DNA of 64,000 nt from Microdochium bolleyi. Its lineage: Eukaryota; Ascomycota; Sordariomycetes; Xylariales; Microdochiaceae. The translations under genes were made by a program, and so were the position numbers. The stretch is from positions 1,116,001 through 1,180,000 of the forward strand of contig KQ964252.1 in assembly GCA_001566295.1 (NCBI GenBank), read 5' to 3'. Below are positions 43,175 through 54,908 of this stretch, piece by piece. Within the stretch, counting starts at the first letter, position 1. Every line of letters starts with the position of its first letter. The notes under the pieces were generated by a model, which was given only the letters and a program-made list of their open reading frames with translations, made no database searches and was not told the origin of the DNA.

Positions 43175-44272
43175 TCACCTCCCCTTGAACACGGGCTTCC
43201 TCTTCTCCCCAAATGCCCTCAGCGCCTCGTCCCGGTCCTCGGTCGCCACGACGCGCTGGTACATGGCGTTCTCGACCTCCTCGCGCGCCCAGCCCACGGC
43301 CTGCAGGGCCGCACGGATCGCGACGGGCCCGCCCTCGCAGATCTCCATCGCCAACCGGACGGCCTCGGCGAGCGCGAGTTTGCGCGCCTTGGCGGGGACG
43401 GCCTCGAGCGCGGCCTTCTCCGTCTCCGGGGTGTGCTCTTTCCCCTCGGGCCCAGACTCGTCTGGGAGCACCTCGACCAGCCGGTCCGCGATGCCCAGGA
43501 AGTAGGCCTCCGGAGCGCTCACGCGGCGGCCGGTCAGGATGAGGTCGCGCGCGCGGGGCATCCCGATGAGCGCGGGGAGCCGGAATGTGCCGCCCGCGCC
43601 GGGGAGTATGCCGAGTCTGGTCTCGGGGAGGCCGACGGTGGCCGTGGAGGTCAGGACGCGGAAGTGTGTGGACAGGGCGAGCTCGAGGCCGCCGCCGAGC
43701 GCGAGCGAGGATATCGCCGAGATGGTTGGGATCGGGAGCGAGGACAGGGCGGTGAAAGTCTCGCGGAGATTCTTGAGGAAGGCGGCGGTCCTGTTCGGCG
43801 GAAGTCGGATGGTCAGCTAGAGATAGATCGAAGGGAACTTTGGGATGCTTGGCCGTTGATGCCAGACAAGGTCACCGGCGATGAGAACTCACTCCTCCTG
43901 GGTGAAGCCCTTGCGCTCCTTCAGGTCCGCGCCCGCGCAGAAGCTCGTGTCAATGGCGCTCGCCAGCACGAGCGCTCTCGTAGGGCCCCTCTCGCTGTTC
44001 GCGCTCGAGGACTCGACCTCGTTGCCGTCACTGGTGTACTGGCTCTGGACGTTGTCGATCTCGGCACGCAGCGCGGACAGCAGGGCCCGCGAGATGGCGT
44101 TGCGTGCAGCGGGCCGGTTCAGCTCGAGGACCCGGATGTGGCCCGACCCGGGGGCCTTGACGTCCGTGACAGTGATGAGCGGGGCCTCGGTCGAGTAGAA
44201 GAGGTACTGCGAGCGGCTGGCGACGAGCCGGCCGAGGGGCGGGATGCGCCGGAGGGGTAGGCGGGGAGGCAT
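43175..44272 (-). CDS. Enoyl-CoA hydratase/isomerase, AUH (methylglutaconyl-CoA hydratase) type
   Basis: Predicted 331 residues from exons 44272-43893 and 43790-43175 (102-nt GTGAGT...CAG intron). The N-terminus MPPRLPLRRIPPLGRLVASRS is a clear mitochondrial presequence. Crotonase-fold landmarks are LNRPAARNAIS, the oxyanion-hole blocks FCAGADLKERKG and ALGGGLELAL, and the PETRLGILPGAGGTFRLPALIG segment. That last segment carries the catalytic Glu region and is closest to human AUH. The expected reaction is hydration of 3-methylglutaconyl-CoA to HMG-CoA in leucine breakdown in the matrix. A Glu/Pro-rich loop of about 20 residues (EVLPDESGPEGKEHTPETEK) follows the catalytic core and may be a local insertion. 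Other short-chain enoyl-CoA hydratases remain possible. Confidence 0.87.
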
Positions 44273-44751
44273 GGCCGGCGTGTGTGTGTTGTGCCTGGGC
44301 TTACTTGACGTGGTGGATCGGAGTATGGCGAGCCTCTGGAGTTCGAAGATGCTGCAGTCGACCAGGACTTTTCCGACTTTTTCACCCTTCGAGGTGTTCT
44401 GTGGTGGGAGGTTTTTCGGCTCTCGTCGAAAAGCTGGGGAAAGCTCAAGTCTGGGGAAGCTCAGATTGGGCACCCTGGTTGGCTGCGCTTTGTATCGGCC
44501 CGGCCGAGGGTCCGCATAGTGCCGGCTCTTCATCACTCCTCTCAAGCTCCGCGATTGGTAGACCCCAAGCCTCAGAAAGGTATGCCAGGTGGGAAACAGC
44601 TTTGCACTGGACGAAAGATCGCATGCTTTTCCCGGCGATTTTCAGTACGTGCGGCCGTGTATATTCGAGGCTGACCTTTATTTCAATGCAGCTGCTGCTC
44701 CGTGACCAAGCCTCTTCAAGTGCTCCCCACTCTGAGCACAACGATTCTCAA
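44273..44751. other. Upstream region of the AUH-type gene
   Basis: No separate gene. The AUH reading frame stays open upstream to 44545, but the presequence start at 44272 is preferred. It also holds the 3' UTR of the next minus-strand gene. Confidence 0.45.
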
Positions 44752-45609
44752 TCACATCATCATGAAGCATAACAGGTACAAAACAGCACACAATATCAGG
44801 GCATAACCCAAAAATGGCCACCTCAGTCGAGCAGCACCGCTTGCTGGTGATGGCAATGGCACTGTCCCTGGTGCGTTGACATTGCTTGCTGCTCCGCTGA
44901 CCGCGGCAACGGTGACCTGCGCCATAGCCTGGCCGTGTGCGGTATTGACCCATAGACACGTCGGGACTATCGTTGTCGTCAATGCTGTCGGTGTCAAGGG
45001 TGCAAGTGCGCTCGTGGCGGTGACGGCGCTCCCATCTCCAGGCGGGGCCGGGATGTACATAGCCTCGTAGGCCGTGGCGGCGCCGCGAGTGTTTGTGCCG
45101 GCCAGGCTGGCGAGCGGAGTCGGCGAGCCTCGCAGACAGACGGGTGATCTCGTCGCTGGAACTGCTAGCGGTGATGATGAGGCTGAGGGGGGCACGGGGA
45201 GAGTGACACAGGGACCAATATTGTCCGATGAGCTGCTCGTCCCGTCCACGTCCACGGCTCTGTCCTCATCGAGTCTGGCAACAAGTGGCAGAGGCGCAGT
45301 GTTCACCACATCATAACAGACGAAGTTGTTGATGGTCGCATTGACGAAACTCCAGCCCCAGAAGTTGCTCGAACTGCTGCTGCTGTTCACTGCAGGCATA
45401 ATGTTCGGCCCGAAGAGCTGGGACCGCGGACCAGAGTCGTACAGGACCACGCCGCTGCAGCATATCGTCTGGAAGTCTTCGGGCTTGGACCCGAGCGCTG
45501 GATCTGCGCATCCATTGCGCATCAGGCCTTCCTTGCCGGAGGTGAGCAAAGGCTGAAGACACCACTGCCGTATTGGTCCTGCCGGAACTACAGTGGTTGT
45601 AGTCGCCAT
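44752..45609 (-). CDS. Hypothetical protein with C-terminal membrane helix
   Basis: 285 residues in one exon. There is no signal peptide. The N-terminal part has spaced cysteines (QWCLQ, RNGCADP, TICCSGV, NFVCYD, PCVTL), suggesting a small folded or disulfide-bonded module. Residues about 120-255 are Ser/Thr/Ala/Pro-rich. The last 23 residues (RWPFLGYALILCAVLYLLCFMMM) form one strong hydrophobic helix, so the protein is tail-anchored or, if secreted by a non-obvious route, GPI-linked. No known domain. It is divergent from the Fig1 gene with 1.6 kb between. The consistent frame, start context and composition make a real gene likely, but function is unknown. Confidence 0.6.
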   Translation of the reverse strand: MATTTTVVPAGPIRQWCLQPLLTSGKEGLMRNGCADPALGSKPEDFQTICCSGVVLYDSGPRSQLFGPNIMPAVNSSSSSSNFWGWSFVNATINNFVCYDVVNTAPLPLVARLDEDRAVDVDGTSSSSDNIGPCVTLPVPPSASSSPLAVPATRSPVCLRGSPTPLASLAGTNTRGAATAYEAMYIPAPPGDGSAVTATSALAPLTPTALTTTIVPTCLWVNTAHGQAMAQVTVAAVSGAASNVNAPGTVPLPSPASGAARLRWPFLGYALILCAVLYLLCFMMM

Positions 45610-47185
45610 GGTGCTATTCTTGGTTTCTTGCAGTTATTGTCGCGAGCGTTATGTATTGATGGCTGATGCAAGAAACACATCGAGAAGCTGCACAATTTCA
45701 CGAGGGGTGCATTTTAAGGCCGAACCTGGCCATGCTGACATGCATACACCTTTGATTCGTTGCAGCTTGGAAACGGCAAGCCAGCTTTGGCCTGAACGTT
45801 AGAGTAGCTTGCCTCTTTCCCAAGATGCAGAATACAGCACATGGACGGAGGGACAGGAACAGGACTGCTGTGAGACCAAATCTTCCGAGTATTGAGCGTC
45901 GCCATCTGCGAATCTCTGCGCCACCGAGCAGGATTCTGGGACAGACGGAAAGTCCCAGCGTGGCTTGTGGACGCCGCCTGTCACGATGGCTGAACAGCTC
46001 ACCGCGGGAACAAGGACTTGGCCGGCACCACGGCACCACAGAGAGCACAGGCCGTGCCAATCAGGCGGGAACGAGTACGTCGTCATGGATGTGGTTGTGT
46101 GCTGTCCTGCCCAGATGTGTTGCTGGCAAGGCGTGAGACAGGGCGGCCCATGCCGTTGCCGTCCCAACGGTGCTGACGATGTGTACATCGGCAAGTCACA
46201 GGCCGCAGGGCGGGGGATGGAAGAAGTGCGCGCGCATGGGAAGCGCCCGCCGAGGGTCCCTGGGGCCAGACCAAGGAAGGAGCGCCCAACGTCATCTCTA
46301 CACGCGCGGGCCTGGCGAGGCATACGAGCCTGGGCTCGCCGGGGAGGCAGGAACGCCCAATGGAGCCGATCTAGCGGCTTGGCAGCCCCTGGACCCGCGC
46401 AGCGCAGGGCTCCGCCGCGCATGGCTGGGGCCCGCTAGCCCGGAGGGGGCTAGCCCGCGCCGGCAGTCTTGGCAGTTCGCCGGGCCAACGCAGGCACGGG
46501 CAAATCAACAAATCCAAGGGCTGGGGAAGGCGACATCCAGCAGCCTCAGCTGCAACATTAGCCAATGGTGACCTCGTGCGCTGGTGCTCCCACTCCATAC
46601 CCTTTACAATCCTCCCGACTCTCCTGCTGCATGCTCCGTCTCCCAACCTCCTCAATTGCACGCAACCTGCAGCAATTCCCCATACTGACTTCTTCAGGCA
46701 CCGAGACTTCCCACAGTTGACCGCTTACTGACAGACCTAGGCACACTTGTCGAGACCATTCTCTACCCGAACTTGCCAACGTTCGCCATTCCGACTCGTT
46801 GTCCCTTCGCCTTCTCTCTTCTGCTGTTTCTTGACCAGTGCTACTGACTCAACTTCCAACCTCCACTCCCTCCACCAAAACACCACTCTCGCAACCCTCT
46901 TCACGCTCCCCTCCCTCGCCCGACACGCAACGTTGTGGTTCTAACAGAGCAGAGACCGGCGATCAAAACGAAGCTGCGATCAACTACTACCGCGCCCAGA
47001 GCACGGCAGCCCGACAGTCATTTATATCCAAGGACTGGGACCGCAGCATTCCAACACTGCCGACCTAGATCACCCACATTCCTGGCCAGTGTCTCATCAC
47101 CGTCCAGCGACAGGCGTGAGGCCATACCGGCACACTCCTTTACTCATCGGCGGCAGGCGTGAACACACGCCCCAAACCCGCAAAG
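45610..47185. other. 1.6-kb divergent intergenic region and Fig1 leader
   Basis: The half near 46.3-46.5 kb is very GC-rich and includes the inverted repeat GCTAGCCC/GGGCTAGC (46434-46441 and 46447-46454). From about 46590 to 47185 the plus strand is strongly CT/CA-rich. That looks like a long 5' leader of the Fig1 gene, with several short upstream ATG frames (for example at 46747 and 46838). Confidence 0.5.
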
Positions 47186-48161
47186 ATGCCGAAAATGCAG
47201 ATTGGTTTCTACAGTATGTTTGCAACAATCTGCTAGTCAGGTGCTTCACGATGCGCTAACCACTACATTCCAGGGTTCATCCCGTTCCTTGGCTACCACC
47301 ATGTGTTGATGATCTTGATTGCCATCGCAATCATATTGCTTTGTAAGTCCATTCCCCCGCGCCGCATCAAAGGAGCGGACGAGGCTAACTCCGAGACCTA
47401 GCGCTGCTTCTTGCCGGCTGCTCGTCTTCCTCGCCTCTTATGCCCGACATCTACCTTTTGTCTCTCTACTACGAGCAGTACACGGCAATTCCGGACACAG
47501 CACAGGTCGACTACAATGTGAACCAGGCTATCCGGAACATCGTGGGCAACGCCCGCCTGCAGACCCGTGTCGGCTACTTCGGCATCTGTATCAACCCGAA
47601 TGGCGGCTCTTGGCTTTGTAGTAACAACGCCACTGCGCTTGCCAACGAGCTCTCGGTTGACCAGGACCCGTTGAACCTCGTCTGGCTGGCAAGTCAGTTC
47701 AAGGACATGATTGTGTTTCCCTATCTCATGTAAGTACAACCAGTGGTGTTCCACAGTCGCAGAGCGCATTGCTGATCATGACTTGTAGCATCATCGCGAT
47801 CATCTTTGCCTTCATCTGCTTCCTGCTCCTCGCCACCTTCCCTGGCTGGCACGAGGAGGAGGACAGCGAAGGCTCCGAGCGCGAAGTCAAGCCCTTCCCG
47901 TCCCGACCAGTCTCTCAGATCGCCCTCGCCATAATCTTCATCGCTTCCATTTTCATCCTCGTCTCAGTCCTGTGGCAACATACTGCCTCAGTCGCCGCAT
48001 CGATCATTGCCCAAGATTTCGGAAACGGCAGCGTCATGTCCGGCATCGGCTCAAGTGCCATGGCACTCGGCTGGTTCAGTTTCACTTTGTTCATCATCGT
48101 AACCATCGGTCTGCTGGTCATGATCTTGAGTATAAGAGTCCTGACAGACTTGACGGACTGA
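47186..48161 (+). CDS. fig1-like: Fig1-family calcium regulator / membrane-fusion protein
   Basis: Predicted 265 residues from exons 47186-47213, 47274-47342, 47402-47729 and 47789-48161. The first exon is only 28 nt. The claudin-like layout is four transmembrane helices, with a large extracellular loop after TM1. The family signature GYFGIC (90-95) is followed by a second Cys at about 105 (SWLC). TM2 is FAFICFLLLATFPGW, and TM3 and TM4 end the protein. Yeast and Candida Fig1 promote low-affinity calcium influx and cell fusion during mating; in filamentous fungi, homologues affect mating, hyphal growth and spore formation. It therefore acts at the plasma membrane. All three introns preserve phase and all junctions fall in or beside conserved segments. 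Confidence 0.85.
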
Positions 48162-48897
48162 GCCCTCGAACGCAGCAGAGGGCACTAGGATGAAATGGAT
48201 TCATTTCGATACACGAAGATTCAACCAGGCACTTTGCCTGTGGCATTTGCAAAGGCGATTGATTTTCAGCATTGGGGCACGGCGTTTATAGAATGGACAG
48301 TGCGATTTTACGACAACTGGTCAACCATTGGGCGGCAGCCAGGTCATTATGCGACACAATATCCACGAAACCGCAAGGACGCGAAGAATTCCACCTACGA
48401 CTAACGACATCCAGCGTGCAAGTGCACCTGGAATTACGACGGATACATCTTGCAATTCGGATGCGGCGGAGCTCCTCGGCAGGCGCGAACGCCTTTGCAC
48501 AAATTAGCCGACTGCTTTTGTACACAAATCTTGTAATAGGAAGCGAAGAAGGGGGCTGAGATTAGGAATTGAAATTTGGACCAATTGTTGATTTTGCGAT
48601 GATTTGGATTGGGACTGAGGTGAAAACTGATTATTGCGAGCAACTCGCACCCTAGATAGCATCAAATCGATGTATTGATCGGTTGAACAACTTCGTTAAA
48701 CATTTGCTATGATTGTGACTGTACATGCAGTGGGAGAATAAACTATACTACATCGCCACCCTGACATGATCAAGGTGTCCACGTGAAGCCAGCACTTGAC
48801 TGATGCTGGATACGCACCAAATTGCAACAGCGAGCCCATCCGATCTGAGCAGGCTGGGGGTGAAAGATTGCCCCTTTTCACATGCTTGATGATCCTA
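48162..48897. other. Convergent 3' flanks
   Basis: Between Fig1 (plus) and the VOC-fold gene (minus). AT-rich relative to coding DNA; no gene recognised. Confidence 0.5.
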
Positions 48898-49953
48898 TCA
48901 AGACGGCGTCGGGATGACGCCGCTCTGGTCCCGCTCCTCCGCGTCTTCCTCGGCCTCGACGTTGCGCTTATAACCGTCCTCCCCCTCACCCTCGCGTGCC
49001 GCGTTGCTGCTGCCCGTCCCGTCGTGGTCATCATCTTCCTCTGGAGATGTCTTGTAGTTCGACAGTCTGTGTGTGTAATGTCACGTGAGGTGAGTGTTAG
49101 TACTGCTGAACGGGGCTTGTGGTTTCTTCATTCCCTCTCCGTATCGGAGGAAACGATGCGAAGGGCGAGGAGATGTGCAGTAGTGAGAAGAAACAAAAAC
49201 GAAAATGGGGATACAAAAAGTCACAAAGAGAACAACTGACTCGATGAGGTTCCCGTCCGGATCACGCAGGTAAATGCTCCTCAGCGGCCCGCGCGCCCCC
49301 GTGCGCGTCACCACGGCCGTCTTCTTCTTCTTCTCCATCTCCCTAACCTCTTTCGCGACGCTCTTGTCATCATCGCCCTCATCGTGCATGAGCACCTCGA
49401 CGCCCGCGGCCTCGAAGCGCGCCGGCAGCCCTTCAACGTCCTCGCGGATCAGGAAGCACAGGTCCGCGGTGCCGGGGCCCGGCTTGGCGGCCTTTGGCTC
49501 GAACTCGCGCCCGGCCTCGTGCAGGTTGATCTTGGAGCGGCCGAAGGCGAGGGCGTGTCTGCGCCGTGGTGCGGATGCCGTGGGCAGCGCGGTGTTCAGA
49601 GACGACGACGACGACGCCGGCGGGGCATTGGGGCCGAATATGACGTGCCGCATTCCCAGCACCGACGTGTACCACCGGACTGACGCCTCGAGCGACGACA
49701 CGGTCAGCACGAGGTGGTCGAGGGCCGAGACGGTGGCGACCGGGCCGCCCAGCGGGAGCCGATTCTTGCTGCTTCTCTCGGCATTGCTTCCGGCCCCATC
49801 ACCACCACCACCACCACCACTGCTGCTTTGTCTGCTACTTGTCCTCCTGCTTCCACCACTGCCGATGATGGCCTTCGTGGTGGAGCCCGCTGCCGCCGCC
49901 GCCGCCCGGATGGCAGCCTGGGCCGAGGCGCGGTGGACAGCCGCCGTGTACAT
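48898..49953 (-). CDS. VOC / glyoxalase-fold domain protein
   Basis: Predicted 293 residues from exons 49953-49241 and 49066-48898 (174-nt GTCAGT...CAG intron). Residues 1-70 are Ala/Arg/Ser/Gly-rich with a likely mitochondrial presequence (MYTAAVHRASAQAAIRAAAA). The vicinal-oxygen-chelate domain runs from about 77 to 238. It opens with SALDHLVLTVSSLEASVRWYTSVLGM, contains INLHEAGREFEPKA and ADLCFLI, and closes with RSIYLRDPDGNLIEL. His80 of LDHLV, a His in the INLHEAG strand and the terminal Glu are candidate metal ligands. The final 55 residues, from the second exon, are acidic (EDDDHD, EDAEERD). The family includes glyoxalase I, dioxygenases and resistance proteins; this branch is mostly uncharacterised, so the reaction is not assigned. 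Confidence 0.8.
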
Positions 49954-51160
49954 GCCGCGCTGGTGTATGTGGGACCTTTTTCCCCCTTCTCTTACTGCCT
50001 GTCCACAAAGCCGCGCGAAAACGTTGTCTCAGTCGAGAGAGACAGAAAGAAAGTCCTGTGAGGGAGGAGATGGTGCTTTGTGAGAACGCCCAGCTAACCC
50101 CAGGGTTCTGGAAGTGCTTTACCGATACCGGAGTAGCGGCGGGAGATAGATGCGTCGGATGGATCGGCACGGGAGCAGATTCGACAAGGGAAAGCACGCG
50201 TACCTATTATCCTTGTTGGCTGACATGTGTAGAAAGCTGTTGAATTCATGCTCTACGCATACTGGATAGAGGTATTACTAACAAATGCTAAGCGGCGCGG
50301 GGTACGAAAAAAAGTCATGAGATAATTACGCGGACAGCTGTGGAGACGTCACTGTATATACGGTGCTCCTCCCAAGATGCGCCACTTCCGTCGAAGCAGG
50401 AATCGAGAATCCGGATAATTCGCAAAACCCATGGGATGGGCGAGTGGCTTACCGATAGCTAGTCGTTGTACAACACTTAAGGTCGCGCCCCCAGTCGCTC
50501 CACGTACAGAGGTCTCTACTTGATGTGACTTGAATAGATCGATTCCTTCATGAGTAGCGATTTTATAGAGGGTGCTCTGCAATTTCTAGAGGCAGGCGCG
50601 CGCGCTACGATCCTGCATTTGGCGGTCTTCTGATTCCGTTTTGACGGAGTGACGCCTCTGGAGCACCATAAAACGGTTTGGAGAAAGGGGCACTGAAGAC
50701 GTCACGACGCGGTAGGCGCCAACTTGAGCTAGCGGGTTGAACGCTTTTCGGGGTAGCTCTTACTGTTGGACTTCATCAATGTGTCTATGCGAGCTTATGT
50801 TTTAGATCAGTTTTAAGAGAAAAAGCCTGTGATTCCTAGTTCAAGAAGACCATCAAGGTCGTTTGAATTTTCACAGGTATAGAGATATATACAATAGATC
50901 AAAAACTTATGTGCCACTCCTATCAAGAGTCGCTTGCCGCCATGACCCCAGAACGCCGGTTGCCTCCCTTTTCATGCAACATATCACATCAGACATTCGC
51001 ATGTGTTCTCTGTGTTCTCACAATACGTGTATGCCCCTAAACGCCAATGCCTAGCGGCCCAAACAAAGCCCTTGCGCCTGCCACCTCGAAATGATGGCTC
51101 ACTGATATCGGGCGAGACGGAATCGCGATACGTTGCAAGACCAAAAGGCAGTGGCAAAGC
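49954..51160. other. 1.2-kb intergenic region
   Basis: Upstream region of the VOC gene and 3' flank of the histidine kinase (both minus). It is AT-richer than average at 50.2-50.9 kb. No gene recognised. Confidence 0.45.
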
Positions 51161-54100
51161 CTACTGCGGTCTTTGTAGGCTCAGCTCGAGGACCTCCGTG
51201 ACCACATCCGCATTGATGCCGCTCTTGCTCGTGGACAAGCTCAACGGAGCCAGGCGATCAATGTGCTCGATGAGCTCAAAGATTCTGTAAGGTTTCGTGG
51301 TGACGCCGTCCTGGGGTTCCTGGTTAGCGAAATCTACATATTTCTTGACTTCTCGCCGTAACTCACCATGCCCGACTCCAAGGCGGCCGCAACCTGGTTC
51401 TGCCGAACATTGGCAGTCACACCAATGATAGGGACATGACCGGGCAGCATGCCCTTTGTCTCCAGATTGCGCACCGCCACCGCAAACTCAAGACCGCCCA
51501 TGACAGGCATCTCTATATCGCAAAGAATAATGTCGAATAAGTGTTCTGACCTCGGGCTCGAAGATTTCAAGAGCAATTCGAGGGCCTGCCTCCCATGATT
51601 CGCAGCCTGCACAATGAAGTTGTGGTTGCGGAGCTGCTTGCAGAGGACTCTCTGGTTGATGAGGTTGTCCTCAACCACAAGTACTCGCCGGCTCGACCCA
51701 TCCAGACTCTGTGATCCGAGAAGCGGGCTATGTGGCGGTTCCTCTACTTGGGGTGGCGTCATTATCCCGTCAGTTGGTGCGTGGCTGATGGCGAACCTGG
51801 CTTGGGCAGTGTGCTCCTGTTTCGTAGAAACTCCGACCTGGGGCGAGATTCTCTGCGCTTTGACGTAAAATGAAAACGTTGAGCCGTCACCGGGGCGACT
51901 GTCCATACCAATCTCACCCCCTAGCATCTCTGTGATCTGGCGCGAAATGAACAGCCCAAGCCCAGAGCCCCCATATTCGATGTGAGTCTTTGGAGAAGCT
52001 TGGGCAAACCGTTGAAAAAGCATCGCTCGCTCGCTCTCGGTCATGCCTCTGCCTGTGTCTGTAACGGACAAGGAGAGGAAGACGTCGTTTTGTGCTCCTT
52101 CCGGCAGAATGATCTCTGGATTTGATAGCCGTCGTGCATCGATCGGCGCCTCGGCATATCTGTGTGGGACGTAGTCGACACCAAGCTGCTTCGGCAGAGG
52201 CCGCTCCCTTGTGGCTGCTAGGGTCATAGTGATCTTGCGGATATCAGACTTCTTCGTGAACTTGATGGCGTTGGTAACCAAGTTGATTACGATCTGTAGA
52301 TAACGATTGGGATCGAGCAGGACCCAGTCGACCGAGTGTTGCTTCAGCGACTCGTCTTCGACAAGGTCAAGTGTGATGTCGGTCATCTTCAGTTCCCGCT
52401 CAAATATCTTGAGAGATGCCTGAATGAAGTCCCTCGGCTGGACTGGGATCGGGGAAACCTCTAAAAGACTCGAGTCGAGCTTAGACAGAGTCAGAACGTC
52501 ATCAACAATCTGCTTCTGATGCTGGACGCAGTAGAGAATGGTGTTGGCGGCTTCGTGGGCGCTGGCGATGTGTGCCTTCAAGGCCGTCCGCGACAGTTCC
52601 CATTGTGACGTGATCTGTCCAAAGGACTGCGCCTCTTCAAGGACAGCAGAGCCGCTCTTCATGGCTTCCACGACCTCCTCTCCACAGTGAAGAACTGCTG
52701 AAAGCGGGTTGCGGATTTCGTGGCTGATCATGTCGATAAAACGCTCCTGATGTGTCTTCAATTGCAACGCTTCCTCCATTTTCTCCGTGAGGACTTTGTT
52801 CGCCAGCTTCTGTGCGCTAATGTCCATGACCCAAAAGTCAATGTAGTCGACGGTTCCATCCTGCTTGAATTGGGAGAACCCTGTTGCTAGCACCCATGCG
52901 TCATTGCTGATGGTCCGGCCGCTTTCGGAGACAATGTATGACTTGTCGTGCAATCTGAACTCCACGGCTTCGGGGCCACAGTGCTGCTGCAGCTTGCGGA
53001 AGAATATGAGGCACGGCTCGATGTCCTCCTCTTTGATGAACGGGAGCCAGGGCTGCGCCTGCGACAAATTCACCCCACCGGCCGAGTGGTAAAAGCTGTG
53101 CCAAGCTGGATTGCCGAACTGCACGTAGCCCTCGCCATCGGTGCGCACGATGCCGAGTGGGCAATGCTCGGCATAATTTCGATACTTCCCTTCAGACTCT
53201 TCAAGTTCTTTGGTCTTCGTGCGCAGCTGCTCTTCTGTCCATTTGAGCTCGCTGATGTCCATCATGAAAATCATCATGCTGTCCACCTCGCCGTTGTCAT
53301 CGAGATCAGGGTAGCAAGCGCAGATTGCTGTTCGGTGTTGGCTATGCCTTGACCCTCGTCGGAAGGGCAGTTTGGAGCGTATCTGAAAGGTGCCACCTTT
53401 CTTCTGTTCCAGCGTCAACTGTATCCATTCATTTAGGAGATCGAGGTCCTCAGGAGTGACAAAGTCGTGGACTCTGAAAGTACTTGCGGGATCCATGCCT
53501 GCGAATTGGCATAACGCATCGTTTGCATATATGACCTAGTTTCAAGGGAATTTAGTACAGCAACGATAAACATGAGCATGATGGAACACACCTGGCCATC
53601 CTTGTCGATCGTGGCAAGGCCGACAATCGTCCGCGCAGCGAACCGTGAAAATCTTCCCTCACTCTTCTCGAAGGCCAGAGTGGCGCGACGAGCAAGCTCG
53701 GATCGACGGCTCACTTCTTCCGACAGGCGTATCCGATATATTTGTGGCGCGATGATATCTGCAATCGCATCTAGATAGTCCGTGTATAGCGGGTTACATC
53801 TTCGACGTGGGTTAAGACCGAGGACGACGAATGCAATAATGGTGTCGTGAGCAAAGACTGGCATTACCACGAATTGGCAGGACGGGAGGCCAAATCCTCT
53901 CCATTCGATATTCGCGAGAAGATCTTTCAAACACAGATCGCTAGACTCGAGTAGCTGAATCGCCCGTGATCCAATAGCACGGAGCATGGCTGGAGCGAAG
54001 CCGGTCGTGTCATCCTGGACATCAACATACTGCTTGGCTAATGGATGTGTCGAGCTGAGCCCGATTGTGCGTTGCAGCCGGCACACGTAACTGGGCTGAC

Positions 54101-54908
54101 TCGGAGACGCAAAAACACCAATTTCGCTGTCCACCGAGTAGAGCAAAGCGAATGGCACATCCTTGTCATTAGAACTTAGAGCAGCCACTGTTCCATCCCA
54201 CAATTCGTCCATGGTGGTGGCCTTGGAGATTTGCTGGCCCAGCTGATTCTCGCTGTCTCGTCGGCGGCCGCCGATGATGTCTCTGGTCTTGTCCAGCGGA
54301 GCACCGTAGCATCCGACGTGATGGCCCTCATCGTCGATGATGGGCACCAGGCTCCAGTTGAAATACGTCTCCTCGAGGAAGCCGTGCCGCTGCATGAGCA
54401 GCATGGAAGCGTCGCCGTAAGCAGCCTCCCCAGTGCGCCGCTGCTCGACGATGACGTTTTCGAAATGGGACCAAAACTCTGGGAATGCCTCGGGAGCTGG
54501 GCTGCCGAGTATTTGGGGGTGCTTGTCACCAACCAGTGGCACATAGGCCTCGTTGTACATGATTGCGTTTCTCTGGCCCCAGTAGAGGATGACGGGAGTG
54601 GCTTCGGCCGTCATGAAGCGAACCATCTGGCGGAGCTCGCGCGGCCACTGGCTCATAGGCCCAAAGTCTGTGGCGGCCCAATCGATGCTGCGCAAGAATT
54701 TCTGGAAAGGTGTCAAGGCAGGTGACGGAGGATCCCTAGTCCAGTCGAGGTTGACGGGGGCCCCGACCGGTGGTAACGTCGCACGAGACATTGGGACGTA
54801 GGCGGCATGCTGTTCGTGATGGGAGCGAAGGTGCGGGCTCGGCGGCGCCAGCGCAGGGCTGGTGCTCTCTGGGACGTCGGCGACAGAGGCCGGCGTGGTG
54901 GACTGCAT
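51161..54908 (-). CDS. Hybrid histidine kinase (PAS-GAF-PAS-PAS-HisKA-HATPase-REC)
   Basis: Predicted 1211 residues from exons 54908-53592, 53535-51367 and 51310-51161. There are no transmembrane helices, so it is a soluble sensor. The order is a PAS-like module (about 75-230, including ILYWGQRNAIMYNEAYVPLVG), a GAF-like region (about 250-410), PAS modules at about 425-540 and 555-685, then HisKA. The phospho-accepting His711 lies in MISHEIRNPLSA. HATPase follows with an N-box NLVTNAIKF, DTGRGM and GSGLGL, then a REC domain (about 1055-1200) with Asp1112 in ILCDIEMPVMGG. The last exon restores the REC Lys in VTTKPYR. It should phosphorylate itself and relay via an Hpt protein to response regulators, feeding osmotic, oxidative or light-type responses; the ligand is unknown. 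The frame has no ATG before 54908 without an intervening stop. Confidence 0.9.
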
